A DNA stretch of 64,000 nt from Anaerolineales bacterium (GTDB lineage: Bacteria; Chloroflexota; Anaerolineae; Anaerolineales; Villigracilaceae). Positions 26,615-35,459 of the stretch are shown piece after piece. Below the pieces are notes generated by a model. That model had not been told where the DNA came from, did not search any database, and saw only the letters and a list, made by a program, of their open reading frames with translations. Within the stretch, counting starts at the first letter, position 1. Every line of letters starts with the position of its first letter. The position numbers and the translations under genes were made by a program. The stretch covers positions 62,001 through 126,000 of the forward strand of contig JABARH010000004.1 of NCBI GenBank assembly GCA_019187665.1. Reading direction: 5' to 3'.

Positions 26615-27373
26615 ATGAAAACTCGTTTGCTTCATTCCATTATGGCAATGAGCGCCTTGACCATTGCCGTGCTGGCCTGTAGTGTAGCCACGCCCGGCGG
26701 CTCAGATGCCCCGCCAAACATCCCGACCGCGATCAGCGGCGGCAGCGACCCTGGTAACACTAACAACAATGGAGATGCCCCGCCTGCCCCGCCTTCCAAC
26801 GGCGACCGCCCTCTTGTCCAGGACGATTTCCGCGGGCGCGACAGCAACTGGGGCGTTGGCACCGACGCGGACAGTTCCGTCGAGTATGTGGACGACGCGC
26901 TGAAGTTCGAGCTCTACACAACCAATTATTTTGTGTGGAGTACGCCCGGCGACACGGAATATAAGAACGTCCATATCGAAGTGACTGTCGCCAATTCCAG
27001 CGCGGACAAGAACGCCGCCTTCGGAATCATGTGCAACCAGCAATTTATGGATGACGAATTTTATTATGTTTACATCACGCCCAACGGAGATTACGGCATC
27101 GTCAAATCCATGTTTGTTGAAGACGATATTGACCTCGCCACCGGCGCCTCCGACCTCATCCCGCAGAACGCCTCCTCGTACACCCTCGGCATGGACTGCG
27201 GCAACGGCACGGTCACGCTGTATGTCAACGGACAGACGGTGGATACCGCCACCGATACCGCCGCCGACGCGCTTTACTCCTCCGGCGGCGTGGCGCTCTT
27301 TGCCTGGAGCGACGAAGTCGCCAACGGCGTCACCATTTCCTTCGACGATTTTGTCATCACCGAACTGAAGTAA
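26615..27373 (+). CDS. Putative lipoprotein with concanavalin-like beta domain
   Basis: 252 residues. Signal peptide with lipobox A-V-L-A-C (Cys near residue 22), a 40-residue linker rich in Pro, Asn, Gly and Ser, then an all-beta domain starting with D-D-F-R-G-R-D-S-N-W-G and ending I-S-F-D-D-F-V-I-T, the typical frame of DUF1080/laminin-G-like jelly rolls that may bind polysaccharide. Strong RBS (AAGGAG) 9 nt upstream. Exported and anchored to the membrane surface. A terminator follows. Confidence 0.75.
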   Translation: MKTRLLHSIMAMSALTIAVLACSVATPGGSDAPPNIPTAISGGSDPGNTNNNGDAPPAPPSNGDRPLVQDDFRGRDSNWGVGTDADSSVEYVDDALKFELYTTNYFVWSTPGDTEYKNVHIEVTVANSSADKNAAFGIMCNQQFMDDEFYYVYITPNGDYGIVKSMFVEDDIDLATGASDLIPQNASSYTLGMDCGNGTVTLYVNGQTVDTATDTAADALYSSGGVALFAWSDEVANGVTISFDDFVITELK

Positions 27374-27389
27374 TCCATCGCGCACACCG

Positions 27390-27420
27390 ACAGCCGCCTT
27401 CACGGCGGCTGTTAATTTTT
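27390..27420 (+). terminator. Intrinsic terminator after the lipoprotein gene
   Basis: Stem ACAGCCGCC / GGCGGCTGT with a short loop, then TAATTTTT. Confidence 0.85.
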
Positions 27421-27460
27421 AAAACAGTATTTTCATTTATTGTGCTATGATTCGACCAAG

Positions 27461-27937
27461 ATGGATCGCCGACTTCTTGTGTCTTATATCCTCCTCAATA
27501 TTTTCGTCTCCGCCTGCGTGACGGGCGGAATCCTCTTCTGGTATGACCGCAACGTTAAAGCGACCTCCTCGTCCATTCCGCCTCAAACCGACCCCGCGAC
27601 GGGTGAGGCAATCGCAGACTCGGACCCCGCCCTGGTCGAGATCGTCAGCGTCATCGGCGCGGACAATCTCTCCGCAGAGACCGTCATCTTGCGTTACGTC
27701 GGTGAAGGTCAACTCGATTTGAGCAACTGGCAATTGAAAGATGAAAGCGGCAACCTCTTTTTATTTCCCGCTGTCACTCTCATCCAAAACGGCGCCGTGC
27801 AAATCCACACCGCCAGCGGAGCCTCCACTCCGATTGACCTGTACTGGGGCATGACCTCCCCGGTCTGGAAATCGGGTGAGACTGCAAGCCTCTACGATGC
27901 CATTGGAAATTTAATTGTTACCTTCAAAGTCCCTTAA
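27461..27937 (+). CDS. Lamin-tail-domain membrane-anchored protein
   Basis: 158 residues. One N-terminal hydrophobic helix (about 5-27) and a Ser/Pro-rich linker lead into a lamin-tail domain (about 55-158), recognisable by V-I-L-R-Y-V-G-E-G-Q-L-D-L-S-N-W-Q-L-K-D-E and the closing S-L-Y-D-A-I-G-N-L-I. Such domains in bacterial exported proteins are thought to bind DNA or surfaces; the role here is unknown. ATG at 27461 chosen because upstream codons overlap a TATGAT promoter-like box (27446-27451). Confidence 0.75.
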   Translation: MDRRLLVSYILLNIFVSACVTGGILFWYDRNVKATSSSIPPQTDPATGEAIADSDPALVEIVSVIGADNLSAETVILRYVGEGQLDLSNWQLKDESGNLFLFPAVTLIQNGAVQIHTASGASTPIDLYWGMTSPVWKSGETASLYDAIGNLIVTFKVP

Positions 27938-27947
27938 CCTTTGACAG

Positions 27948-27996
27948 CCGCCAACCACCAACTACCAACCGTCAACCGCCAACCACCAACTATCAT
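27948..27996. repeat. Heptamer array, CCGCCAA/CCACCAA type, running into the dnaX start codon
   Basis: Seven units (CCGCCAA, CCACCAA, CTACCAA, CCGTCAA, CCGCCAA, CCACCAA, CTATCAT). The last unit supplies the first two bases of the dnaX ATG, so there is no room for a Shine-Dalgarno sequence. Confidence 0.92.
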
Positions 27997-29533
27997 GTCC
28001 CAAGCCCTCTACCGCAAGTATCGTCCGCAAGGATGGGCCGAAGTCGTCGGCCAGCAACACGTGTTGCAGACGTTGCGCAATGCCATCGCCGCTGACCGTG
28101 TCGCGCACGCCTACCTCTTCGCCGGTCCGCGCGGGACGGGCAAGACCACTCTCGCGCGTCTGCTGGCGAAAGCCGTCAACTGTTTGAACGAAGACAAATC
28201 CAAACGTCCCTGCAACGAGTGCGACTACTGCCGCGCCGTCAGCGAGAATCGCTTCCTCGACCTGATCGAAATTGACGCCGCCTCCAACAACGGTATCGAA
28301 GACGTGCGCGAGTTAAGAGACAAGATCAACTTTGCGCCCACGCAGGGCAAATATAAAATCTACATCATTGACGAAGTCCACATGCTCTCCACTCCCGCCT
28401 TCAACGCGCTCCTCAAAACTCTCGAAGAGCCGCCGCCTCACGCCATCTTCGTCCTCGCCACCACCGAGATTCACAAGATTCCCGCCACCGTCCTCTCCCG
28501 CTGTCAGCGTCACGAGTTCCGCCGTGTCCCCGTGGATGAGATCGTCGCCAACCTCCAGCACATCGCCGCCGCCGAAAACATCCAGGCAGACGACGATGCC
28601 CTCGCGCTGATTGCCCGTCAATCCGCGGGCGGGATGCGCGACGCCCAATCCCTGCTCGACCAACTTTCCTCAACCGGCGAACGCATCACGATGGAACTCG
28701 CGCAGACCGTGCTGGGTACTGCCACCTCGCAAACCGTCCTCGACCTCGTCGCTTCCATCCTCGACGGGGAAGCGGCTCGCGGACTGGAAGCGATTCACCA
28801 CGCCCTCGATGGCGGCGTCGACCCTCGCTCCCTCGCCCGTCAGATCGTAGATTATCTGCGCGGACTGATGCTGATCCAAATGGGCAACGAGTCGCAAGTG
28901 GAGACCACCAAAGATATCAAGGCAAAAATGTCCGCGCACGCCTCTGCTCTTACCCCCGCAGATGTTCTCCGCATGATGCGCATCTTCAACGAAGCCGCCA
29001 CCGACTCGCGCGGCAGTTGGCAGCCCTCGCTTTCGCTGGAATTGGCATTTGCCGAAACGCTTGAAGCCCCTGCCGAGTCTGCGCCTGTCACACGAAGTAC
29101 TCCAAAGCAAAGCGCAAAGCCTTCTGCGTCACAATTGACGCCCGTTGTTGTCTCTACTTCCTCCGAAAAAAGCGGCGCGACTGCTCCAACTATTCCCGCT
29201 TCGGAAATCATCAAAGTCTGGAAGTCGTTTCAAGCCATCTTGAAGAAAGAATCGGCAAGCAACCTGGCCGCGTTGCTCAATTCGGTCACCGCGATTGATG
29301 TGCAAGGCAACACACTCGTGCTTGGCTTTGCCAGTGATGTGCTGATGTCCAAGATGAAGGAAGAAGAGAAAAAACGCGCCAGCCAACTCATCGCCGACGC
29401 GCTGGGCGTGACGCTCGACATCCGTTGCGAGGTGGCGAACGCCAGGGGCAAGGTCCCGCCGCATGTGCCTCAGGATGGCATGGTCGCAACGGCGATCCAT
29501 CAAGGCGGGGAAATTGTTGACGTTCAAGAATAA
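27995..29533 (+). CDS. dnaX: DNA polymerase III subunit gamma/tau
   Basis: 512 residues. AAA+ clamp-loader ATPase: starts Y-R-K-Y-R-P-Q, Walker A G-P-R-G-T-G-K-T-T near residue 46, zinc-binding cysteines C-N-E-C-D-Y-C near 73-79, DEVH-type Walker B near 126 and sensor 1 near 155. The region after about 370 is Ser/Thr/Pro-rich and leads to a tau-like C-terminal domain. It loads the sliding clamp. Operon dnaX-ybaB-recR, a widely conserved order. The open frame upstream of 27995 is only the repeat array. Confidence 0.95.
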   Translation: MSQALYRKYRPQGWAEVVGQQHVLQTLRNAIAADRVAHAYLFAGPRGTGKTTLARLLAKAVNCLNEDKSKRPCNECDYCRAVSENRFLDLIEIDAASNNGIEDVRELRDKINFAPTQGKYKIYIIDEVHMLSTPAFNALLKTLEEPPPHAIFVLATTEIHKIPATVLSRCQRHEFRRVPVDEIVANLQHIAAAENIQADDDALALIARQSAGGMRDAQSLLDQLSSTGERITMELAQTVLGTATSQTVLDLVASILDGEAARGLEAIHHALDGGVDPRSLARQIVDYLRGLMLIQMGNESQVETTKDIKAKMSAHASALTPADVLRMMRIFNEAATDSRGSWQPSLSLELAFAETLEAPAESAPVTRSTPKQSAKPSASQLTPVVVSTSSEKSGATAPTIPASEIIKVWKSFQAILKKESASNLAALLNSVTAIDVQGNTLVLGFASDVLMSKMKEEEKKRASQLIADALGVTLDIRCEVANARGKVPPHVPQDGMVATAIHQGGEIVDVQE

Positions 29534-29535
29534 GG

Positions 29536-29727
29536 CGATATTCGATACTCGAACATCGAATATCGAACATCGAATATCGAATACCGAATCTCGAATATCG
29601 AATATCGAATACCGAATCTCGAATATCGAATACCGAATACCGAATCTCGAATATCGAATACCGAATCTCGAATATCGAATCTCGAATATCGAACACCGAA
29701 TATCGAATAACCAACATCGAACAACGA
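29536..29727. repeat. Heptamer array, CGAATAT/CGATACT type (about 27 units)
   Basis: 192 bp of 7-bp units, all beginning CGA (CGATATT, CGATACT, CGAACAT, CGAATAT, CGAATAC, CGAATCT), between dnaX and ybaB, stopping at the GAGG ribosome binding site of ybaB. Confidence 0.95.
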
Positions 29728-29734
29728 GGTAATT

Positions 29735-30067
29735 ATGGCAAAAGGTTTCAATCGTCCGGGCAATATGGCTGGTGGAGCAGGCGGCATGATGGCGCAGATC
29801 CAAAAACTGCAAAAGCAGATGGAAGAGGCGCAGGCGCAACTCGCCATCGAAACCGTCACCGCCAGTGCAGGCGGCGGCGCGATCAAAGTCACCATGACCG
29901 GTGACCAAAAGTGCAAAGCGGTCGAGATTCAACCCGACCTGCTCAAAGATGCGGATGCCGAAATGTTGCAAGACCTGGTCTTGTCCGCTGTCAACATGGC
30001 GCTCGATCAATCGCGCGAACTCGCCTCGCAGAAGATGGGTCCGCTGGCGGGTGGGCTTCCGTTCTAA
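29735..30067 (+). CDS. ybaB: YbaB/EbfC family nucleoid-associated protein
   Basis: 110 residues, a small dimeric DNA-binding protein. Gly/Met-rich start, then the family core M-A-Q-I-Q-K-L-Q-K-Q-M-E-E-A and V-T-A-S-A-G-G-G-A-I-K-V (about 25-55). Its place between dnaX and recR is the standard one and suggests a link with replication or recombination. RBS GAGG 9 nt upstream, just after the heptamer array. Confidence 0.92.
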   Translation: MAKGFNRPGNMAGGAGGMMAQIQKLQKQMEEAQAQLAIETVTASAGGGAIKVTMTGDQKCKAVEIQPDLLKDADAEMLQDLVLSAVNMALDQSRELASQKMGPLAGGLPF

Positions 30068-30068
30068 T

Positions 30069-30138
30069 GTACACACGTACACACGTATACAGGTAGACAA
30101 GTAACCTGTGTACGTGTGTACATGTCTACTTGTGTACT
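30069..30138. repeat. Octamer array with inverted halves, GTACACAC/TGTGTACG type
   Basis: 8-bp units GTACACAC (twice), GTATACAG, GTAGACAA, then TGTGTACG, TGTGTACA, TGTCTACT, TGTGTACT. The halves are complementary and fill the ybaB-recR gap up to 5 bp before the recR ATG. Confidence 0.9.
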
Positions 30139-30143
30139 CTCTT

Positions 30144-30749
30144 ATGCTCCTCCCCGAACCCATCCTCAACCTCATCAACGCCCTCGAGCGCCTGCCGGGC
30201 ATCGGACCGAAATCTGCTTCGCGTCTGGCATTCTATTTTTTGCGCGCCGATGAGTCGCTTTCGTCTGAATTGGCTGAGGCATTGACCGGCCTGAAAGCGA
30301 AGATCGCTTATTGCTCGGAATGTTTTAACATCACCGAGGCGGGACGCGAACTGTGCGATGTGTGTGCCAACCCTAAACGCGATGGGTCAATCATCTGTGT
30401 GCTGGAAGATGCTCTCGATGTTCTTGCCCTCGAGCGTACCGCGGCGTATCAAGGCCGCTATCACGTTTTGCAGGGCGTGTTGAATCCTATCGAAGGCATC
30501 GGCCCCGACGATATCAAGATCCGCCCGCTCATTGACCGTGTCGCTCGCGGCGGAATCCGCGAAGTGATCCTTGCCACCAATCCCAGCATGGAAGGCGACA
30601 CGACCGCGATGTATCTGCAACAACAACTGCGCGCCTCGGGAGTCAACGTCACCCGTCTCGCACGCGGACTTCCCATGGGCGGCGACCTCGAATACGCCGA
30701 TCAAAACACGCTCCTGCGCGCCTTACAGGGACGCCAGCAGATGGATTGA
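30144..30749 (+). CDS. recR: Recombination protein RecR
   Basis: 201 residues. Helix-hairpin-helix with R-L-P-G-I-G-P-K-S-A near 16-25, a C4 zinc finger (C-S-E-C, C-D-V-C; about 57-72) and a Toprim domain with V-L-E-D-A-L-D (about 82). RecR forms a ring with RecO that helps RecA load at gaps. The ATG at 30144 is used; the in-frame upstream ATG at 30108 lies in the octamer array. Third gene of dnaX-ybaB-recR. Confidence 0.95.
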   Translation: MLLPEPILNLINALERLPGIGPKSASRLAFYFLRADESLSSELAEALTGLKAKIAYCSECFNITEAGRELCDVCANPKRDGSIICVLEDALDVLALERTAAYQGRYHVLQGVLNPIEGIGPDDIKIRPLIDRVARGGIREVILATNPSMEGDTTAMYLQQQLRASGVNVTRLARGLPMGGDLEYADQNTLLRALQGRQQMD

Positions 30750-30770
30750 TCTCCGCAAACGTTCCGGGCA

Positions 30771-30808
30771 AAAAAAAGAGGCCTCCCAAATGGAAGGCCT
30801 CTTTTTTT
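30771..30808. terminator. Bidirectional terminator between recR and fadD
   Basis: Stem AGAGGCCT / AGGCCTCT (with inner CC/GG) flanked by A7 on one side and T7 on the other, serving converging transcripts. Confidence 0.9.
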
Positions 30809-30820
30809 CGAGTCCACTGT

Positions 30821-32527
30821 CTACGACGGATTCGCTTCCTTGTGCTGCCTCACCAGCTCGCGGCGCAGGATCTTTCCAACTGTGGTTTTCGGCAATTCAG
30901 TGCGGAACTCGTAATGCGACGGGACCTTGTAGGGCGCAAGTTTTTCCTTGCAGAAGGTTTTGAGTTCCTCTTCTGTGGCCGTCTGACCGGCCTTGAACAC
31001 GATCCAGGCCTTGACCGTCTCGCCGCGATACGGGTCGGGAATGCCCGCCACGCCCACTTCCATCACCTTGGGGTGCGCAGCGAGAACCTCCTCCACCTCG
31101 CGCGGCCACACCTGGAATCCGCCCGGCTTGATCAGTTCCTTCTTGCGATCCACAATGTAGAAGTAGCCGTCCTCGTCCATGCGGGCGATGTCGCCGGTGA
31201 AAAGCCAGGTCTTGCCGTCCTTCATGGCACGCAGGGTGTTGGCGGTTTCGGTGGGCATATTGTGATAGCCCTTCATCACCTGTGGCCCGTGAATGATGAT
31301 CTCACCGATCTCGCCCTGTGGCATTTCGGTCTCGCCATCGTCTAGGCTGATGATCTTCATCTCTACGTCGGGCAGGGGCATGCCGATCGAGCCGGTCTTG
31401 TTCACCCCGCTGAGAGGGTTGCACGTGGAGGCAGTCGGCGTCTCCGAAAGACCATAGCCCTCGAACACCTTGCCGCCGCTGAGCGCCTCGAAGGTTTCCT
31501 TGGTCTCGCGCAACAGCGGCGCCGACCCGGAGATGCAAGCCTTCACCGAGCGCAGGCTGATCTTGCCATCCTTTACTTCAGGGCGATTGTTGATCGCGTT
31601 GTAAAGCGTCGGCACGCCGGGGAAGATCGTCGGTTTATATTTGTGGATGTTTTCCAACACGTCGGGAATATCGCGCGGGTTCGGGACCATCACCATGGTC
31701 GCGCCGGTGGCCATGGCAAAGTTCATACCCGCCACCATGCCGTACACATGGAAGAGGGGAATCGCCATCAGCACCACCTCCTTGCCCGCCTCGAGGGTCG
31801 TCATCCATGATTTGATCTGGAGCGTGTTCGCCACCACGTTGCGATGCAGCGCCACCGCGGCCTTGGCCACGCCGGTCGTCCCGCCGGAATATTGGAACAG
31901 CGCCGTGTCCTCCGACCCGAGGTTCAGGTTGGGGCGCTTGGCCGAAGCGTATTGCTTCAACAGGTCCTGCAGCCAGATATCGCCCTGCGCCAATCCACCC
32001 TCGATGCGGAATCCGCCCTTCTTCTCGCGCGCCAGCGTGAACAACACTTTCAAGACGGGCGGCAGGGTTTCCTTCAAATTCGTCACGATCAGTTTTTTAA
32101 TTTTCGTTTTGGGCTGGGCAGCCTTGATCGTCTTGTAGAAATTGGTCATCACGAACATGACCTCGATCCCCGCGTCATTGGCCTGATGTTCGATCTCGGC
32201 CGGAGTGTAGAGCGGGTTGGTCGCCACCACCACGCCGCCCGCCTTGATGATGCCGAAATAGGCCATCACAAATTGCGGTGTGTTCGGCATGAAGATGCCC
32301 ACGCGGTCGCCCTTCTTCACGCCCATCGCAACCAGCGCGCCCGCGAGGCGGTCGGTAATTTCGTTCATTTCCTTGAATGAAATCGTCGCGCCCTTGAAGA
32401 TCGTACAGGCGCGGTCGGGATACTTCTGGGCGCTCTGATCCAAAAACTGGTACAGTGGCCCGCTCGGGTATTCAATTGTCGCTGGCACCCCCTTGTCATA
32501 GTTCTTGACCCACGGACGATCCTTCAT
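30821..32527 (-). CDS. fadD: Long-chain acyl-CoA synthetase (AMP-forming)
   Basis: 568 residues, ANL superfamily enzyme activating fatty acids to acyl-AMP and then acyl-CoA. Motifs: the P-loop Y-S-G-G-T-T-G-V-A-K near 217, G-Y-G-L-S-E-T-P near 362, T-G-D-I near 448, and the C-terminal K-E-L-I-K-P-G-G-F-Q-V-W hinge near 464 with catalytic Lys near the end (T-V-G-K-I-L-R-R-E-L). Start at 32527 with GGAGGAGG directly upstream. It could feed beta-oxidation, the thiolase at 50 kb or phospholipid synthesis. Confidence 0.9.
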   Translation of the reverse strand: MKDRPWVKNYDKGVPATIEYPSGPLYQFLDQSAQKYPDRACTIFKGATISFKEMNEITDRLAGALVAMGVKKGDRVGIFMPNTPQFVMAYFGIIKAGGVVVATNPLYTPAEIEHQANDAGIEVMFVMTNFYKTIKAAQPKTKIKKLIVTNLKETLPPVLKVLFTLAREKKGGFRIEGGLAQGDIWLQDLLKQYASAKRPNLNLGSEDTALFQYSGGTTGVAKAAVALHRNVVANTLQIKSWMTTLEAGKEVVLMAIPLFHVYGMVAGMNFAMATGATMVMVPNPRDIPDVLENIHKYKPTIFPGVPTLYNAINNRPEVKDGKISLRSVKACISGSAPLLRETKETFEALSGGKVFEGYGLSETPTASTCNPLSGVNKTGSIGMPLPDVEMKIISLDDGETEMPQGEIGEIIIHGPQVMKGYHNMPTETANTLRAMKDGKTWLFTGDIARMDEDGYFYIVDRKKELIKPGGFQVWPREVEEVLAAHPKVMEVGVAGIPDPYRGETVKAWIVFKAGQTATEEELKTFCKEKLAPYKVPSHYEFRTELPKTTVGKILRRELVRQHKEANPS

Positions 32528-32580
32528 GACAACCTCCTCCTTCAGAAAGTGGTTACGTGTCACTAGTATACATGAAAAAA

Positions 32581-33501
32581 TCAAAAACCAATTGACTTTT
32601 GGACGAATTCCGAGATCTCCTCGACCGTTGCGCGGCCGACGCGGAACCAGCGAATAGACGCATCCGACTCTTTGAACCAGTTCGCCTGCCGCCGGACAAA
32701 GACCCGCGTAGCGCGTCGAACCTCGACTTTGGCTTGCTCCTCCGTTTTCCAGCCTTTCACCACCCCGACCGTTTCCCGGTACCCGATCCCCGACATGGAT
32801 GGCAGATCCGCCGAATATTTTGCCAGCAGACCGCGCACCTCCTCCGCCAGCCCTGCCTCGAACATCGACTCGATGCGCGCGTCCACTCTTGCGTACAGTT
32901 CCTCCCGCGGGCGCGTCAGCCCGATCGTCACCAACCGATACGGCGATTCGCCCTGCCCGCGCTGATTGGAGAACTTTCTGCCTGTTGTGAGAATCACTTC
33001 CAACGCGCGAATTGTCCGCCGCACATTTCGTAAATCAATTTTTTCTGCCGCTTCGGAGTCGAGCGATTTCAATTTTTCGTAGAGCCACTCTTTCCCTTTT
33101 TCATCTTTCATCTTTTCCAACTCTGCCCTCAACCGTTCATCCGGCTTCACCTCCGGCGGACTCCAGCCCTCCGTCACCGCGCGCACGTACTGTCCCGTCC
33201 CGCCGACGAGGAACGGTAATTTCCCGCGCGCGTGAATATCCGCGATTGCCTCGCGCGCCGCGTGTTGAAACTGCGCCAGCGACCAAGTCTCGTCGGGGTT
33301 TGCCACGTCAATTAAATGATGCGGCGCGCGCGCCTGCTCTTCTCGGGTCGGCTTGGCTGTGCCAATGTCCATGCCGCGATAGAACAACCGCGAATCCGCG
33401 CTGACGATCTCGCCGTTGAGTCGCTCCGCCAATTGGATGGCAATTTCCGTCTTGCCCACGGCTGTCGGCCCGACGAGGAGGAGGAGGGGGAGTTTAGACA
33501 T
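32581..33501 (-). CDS. miaA: tRNA dimethylallyltransferase
   Basis: 306 residues. Transfers a dimethylallyl group to A37 of tRNAs reading U-initial codons. P-loop G-P-T-A-V-G-K-T at residues 10-17, D-S-R-L-F-Y near 37 with the catalytic Asp, and G-G-T-G-Q-Y near 101. The ATG shares one base with the yraN stop (TGATG), so a TTG one codon earlier is not needed. Part of the minus-strand run yraN-miaA-fadD. Confidence 0.93.
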   Translation of the reverse strand: MSKLPLLLLVGPTAVGKTEIAIQLAERLNGEIVSADSRLFYRGMDIGTAKPTREEQARAPHHLIDVANPDETWSLAQFQHAAREAIADIHARGKLPFLVGGTGQYVRAVTEGWSPPEVKPDERLRAELEKMKDEKGKEWLYEKLKSLDSEAAEKIDLRNVRRTIRALEVILTTGRKFSNQRGQGESPYRLVTIGLTRPREELYARVDARIESMFEAGLAEEVRGLLAKYSADLPSMSGIGYRETVGVVKGWKTEEQAKVEVRRATRVFVRRQANWFKESDASIRWFRVGRATVEEISEFVQKSIGF

Positions 33502-33851
33502 CAAACTACATTCTCAAAATGGACGATCTTCGCTTCGCCCGTCTCGCCCTCGATGGAGATAATATCCATGCGCCAGGTGGAAAATTCGGGATGCGACAAA
33601 ATATATTCCTGCGCGGCGGATAGGATGTGCATGCGTTTCTTCGGAGTCACAGCGTATTCGGGCATGCCGTAGCGGTTGGATGAACGCGCCTTTACTTCAA
33701 CGAACACCAGCGCCTTGTCCTGCCGGGCGATGATGTCCACTTCGCCGCGTGCCGCGCGGAAGTTCCGCTCAAGGATGATATATCCCTGCTTCTCCAAATA
33801 ATCTACGGCGGCTTGTTCGCCCCAGAGTCCCATGCGTTGTTGTGATCTCAT
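33501..33851 (-). CDS. YraN family (UPF0102) endonuclease-like protein
   Basis: 116 residues with the PD-(D/E)XK nuclease core of the family: N-F-R-A-A-R-G-E-V-D-I-I-A followed by L-V-F-V-E-V-K-A-R (about 29-55). Family members are linked to Holliday-junction or DNA processing but have no settled role. Translationally coupled to miaA by a one-base overlap. Confidence 0.88.
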   Translation of the reverse strand: MRSQQRMGLWGEQAAVDYLEKQGYIILERNFRAARGEVDIIARQDKALVFVEVKARSSNRYGMPEYAVTPKKRMHILSAAQEYILSHPEFSTWRMDIISIEGETGEAKIVHFENVV

Positions 33852-33945
33852 GATTTCCTTTTTTACCGCGAAGAACGCGGTGTCCGCCAGGATTTAATGA
33901 TGGTCTTCGCGGACTTGGCGTGCTGTGCGGCTTTTATTGAATGTC
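33852..33945. repeat. Imperfect palindromic intergenic element
   Basis: 94-bp gap with self-complementary parts (GCGAAGAACGCGGTGTCCGC and GCGGACTTGGCGT-like segments), similar in wording to the palindromic elements at 49543 and 61657. No gene seen. Confidence 0.35.
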
Positions 33946-35142
33946 TCATCCTTTGAACTGTTCCAGAAAACTGCGGATGCGAAAACGGAATCCCTGGTGG
34001 CGGGGCAGAGATTCGCTCACAAGCGTTTCGTAATAACGGAGCATCATGCGCGTTGTGCGCTCAATGGCGTATTTGGTGGATTCTTCGCGCGAGGCGGCGC
34101 CCATCCTCTTGCGCAGTCCGCTGTCCATGACGAGGCGAGTCATCTTGACGGCGAAAGCGGCGGTGTCCTCATTTGAGAGGAAGCCGGTCACCCCGTCCAC
34201 GACCGTGTCGCTGACGCCGGGGGAGTGGATGCCCAGCACGGGCAGACCCGCTCCCATCGCCTCGATGACCGAGAGCGGATGAACCTCCGTCACGGAGGCG
34301 GTCGCGAAGACGTCGCACATGGCGAGGTGCGCGGGAAGCGCATCGTAGGGGATCATGCCCGCGAAGCGCGCCCGCTCCGACAGTCCCAGTTCGGAGGCGA
34401 GCGTCTCGAGTTCTTCACGGGCGGGACCGTCTCCGAGAATCAGCAGGCGCGCATGATCGAACGATTCTGCGACGGCGTGAAAAGCGCGCAACAGGAGTTC
34501 CATGTTTTTTTCGGGAGCGAGACGCCCGACATAGACGAATAAAATATCCTGTTCGGCGAATCCGAAATCGGCGCGCGGGAGAGGCTGGGCATTGAGATAG
34601 CGATCCAGTTCCACGCCGTTCGGGACGACTTCAATTGGGCTTTCCACCTCGAGCTGGCGCAATATTTTTTCCATCCCTGCGCTGGGCGCAATGACCAGGT
34701 CCACCGCCGCGCAAAAAGAAGGCATGTATGCCTTGAGTAATCCGTCGCTGATCTCTTCGGGCATCATCGGCAGATAGGCTTGAGCGTAGAGGTCGTAGCG
34801 CGTGTGATTGGTGAAGACGATGGGAATTTGAAGTGGGCGCGCATATCGCAAGGCAAGCCGTCCGCTGAGGAAGGGATGATGGACGTGCAAAATGTCCATG
34901 GTTTGCAGGAGCCGTTTGGCTTCGCGGCTGTAGCGGAAGGAGAGGTAGTAGCCGGTGTCTTGCAGAGGCAGTCCGGGCGAGCGGATGACGCGCGGCTCTC
35001 CATCCTGATGTTCGAGGTCGCCAAAGGTGAAGACGAAGACCTCGTGCCCGGCGCGTTCGAGGTGGCGTTTGTTCAGGTCAATGTAATTGGTGATGCCGCT
35101 GATGTGCGGTTTGTACGCGTCTGCCATCATACCGATGCGCAT
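33946..35142 (-). CDS. Glycosyltransferase family 4 protein
   Basis: 398 residues, GT-B fold. N-terminal acceptor half starts M-R-I-G-M-M-A-D-A-Y-K-P-H-I-S-G-I-T-N; donor half has V-Y-V-G-R-L-A-P-E-K-N near 210 and the E-X7-E motif within P-L-S-V-I-E-A-M-G-A-G-L-P-V near 285-298. Closest in style to phosphatidylinositol mannosyl- or glucosyl-transferases that make membrane glycolipids, but donor and acceptor are unproven. Cytoplasmic face of the membrane. Preceded by an octamer array. Confidence 0.85.
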   Translation of the reverse strand: MRIGMMADAYKPHISGITNYIDLNKRHLERAGHEVFVFTFGDLEHQDGEPRVIRSPGLPLQDTGYYLSFRYSREAKRLLQTMDILHVHHPFLSGRLALRYARPLQIPIVFTNHTRYDLYAQAYLPMMPEEISDGLLKAYMPSFCAAVDLVIAPSAGMEKILRQLEVESPIEVVPNGVELDRYLNAQPLPRADFGFAEQDILFVYVGRLAPEKNMELLLRAFHAVAESFDHARLLILGDGPAREELETLASELGLSERARFAGMIPYDALPAHLAMCDVFATASVTEVHPLSVIEAMGAGLPVLGIHSPGVSDTVVDGVTGFLSNEDTAAFAVKMTRLVMDSGLRKRMGAASREESTKYAIERTTRMMLRYYETLVSESLPRHQGFRFRIRSFLEQFKG

Positions 35143-35213
35143 GGGGCGGCTCCTGTTTCACACTGTACGAGGAAGAAGGTTTATTATATACTCGTGTTGG
35201 AGGATGCGTATTT

Positions 35214-35413
35214 ACGTGGGCAGGCAGACACGTGGGCACGTAGATACGTAAACACGTAGACAGGTAAACACGTAGACACGTAGATACGTAAACACGTAGA
35301 CAGGTAAGGTTTTCAACTCAAATCTTTTCTTTCTGTGTACCTGTGTACCTGTGTACCTGTGTACCTGTGTACCTGTGTACCTGTGTACCTGTGTACCTGT
35401 GTACCTGTGTACC
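35214..35413. repeat. Octamer array with inverted arms, ACACGTAG / TGTGTACC type
   Basis: Left arm 35214-35308: 8-bp units such as ACACGTAG, ATACGTAA and ACAGGTAA. Right arm 35334-35413: ten perfect copies of TGTGTACC. The arms are broadly complementary around a 25-bp centre. The region is the shared upstream of the divergent glycosyltransferase and NYN genes. Confidence 0.95.
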
Positions 35414-35459
35414 TGTGCGCACTCCAACATAGACACTTTTTATTTGAAAGGGATGCAAT

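Noticed and set aside
35212..35436. 75-codon minus-strand frame rich in QVHRYTGT repeats
   Set aside because: Translation of the octamer array; no RBS and no domain.
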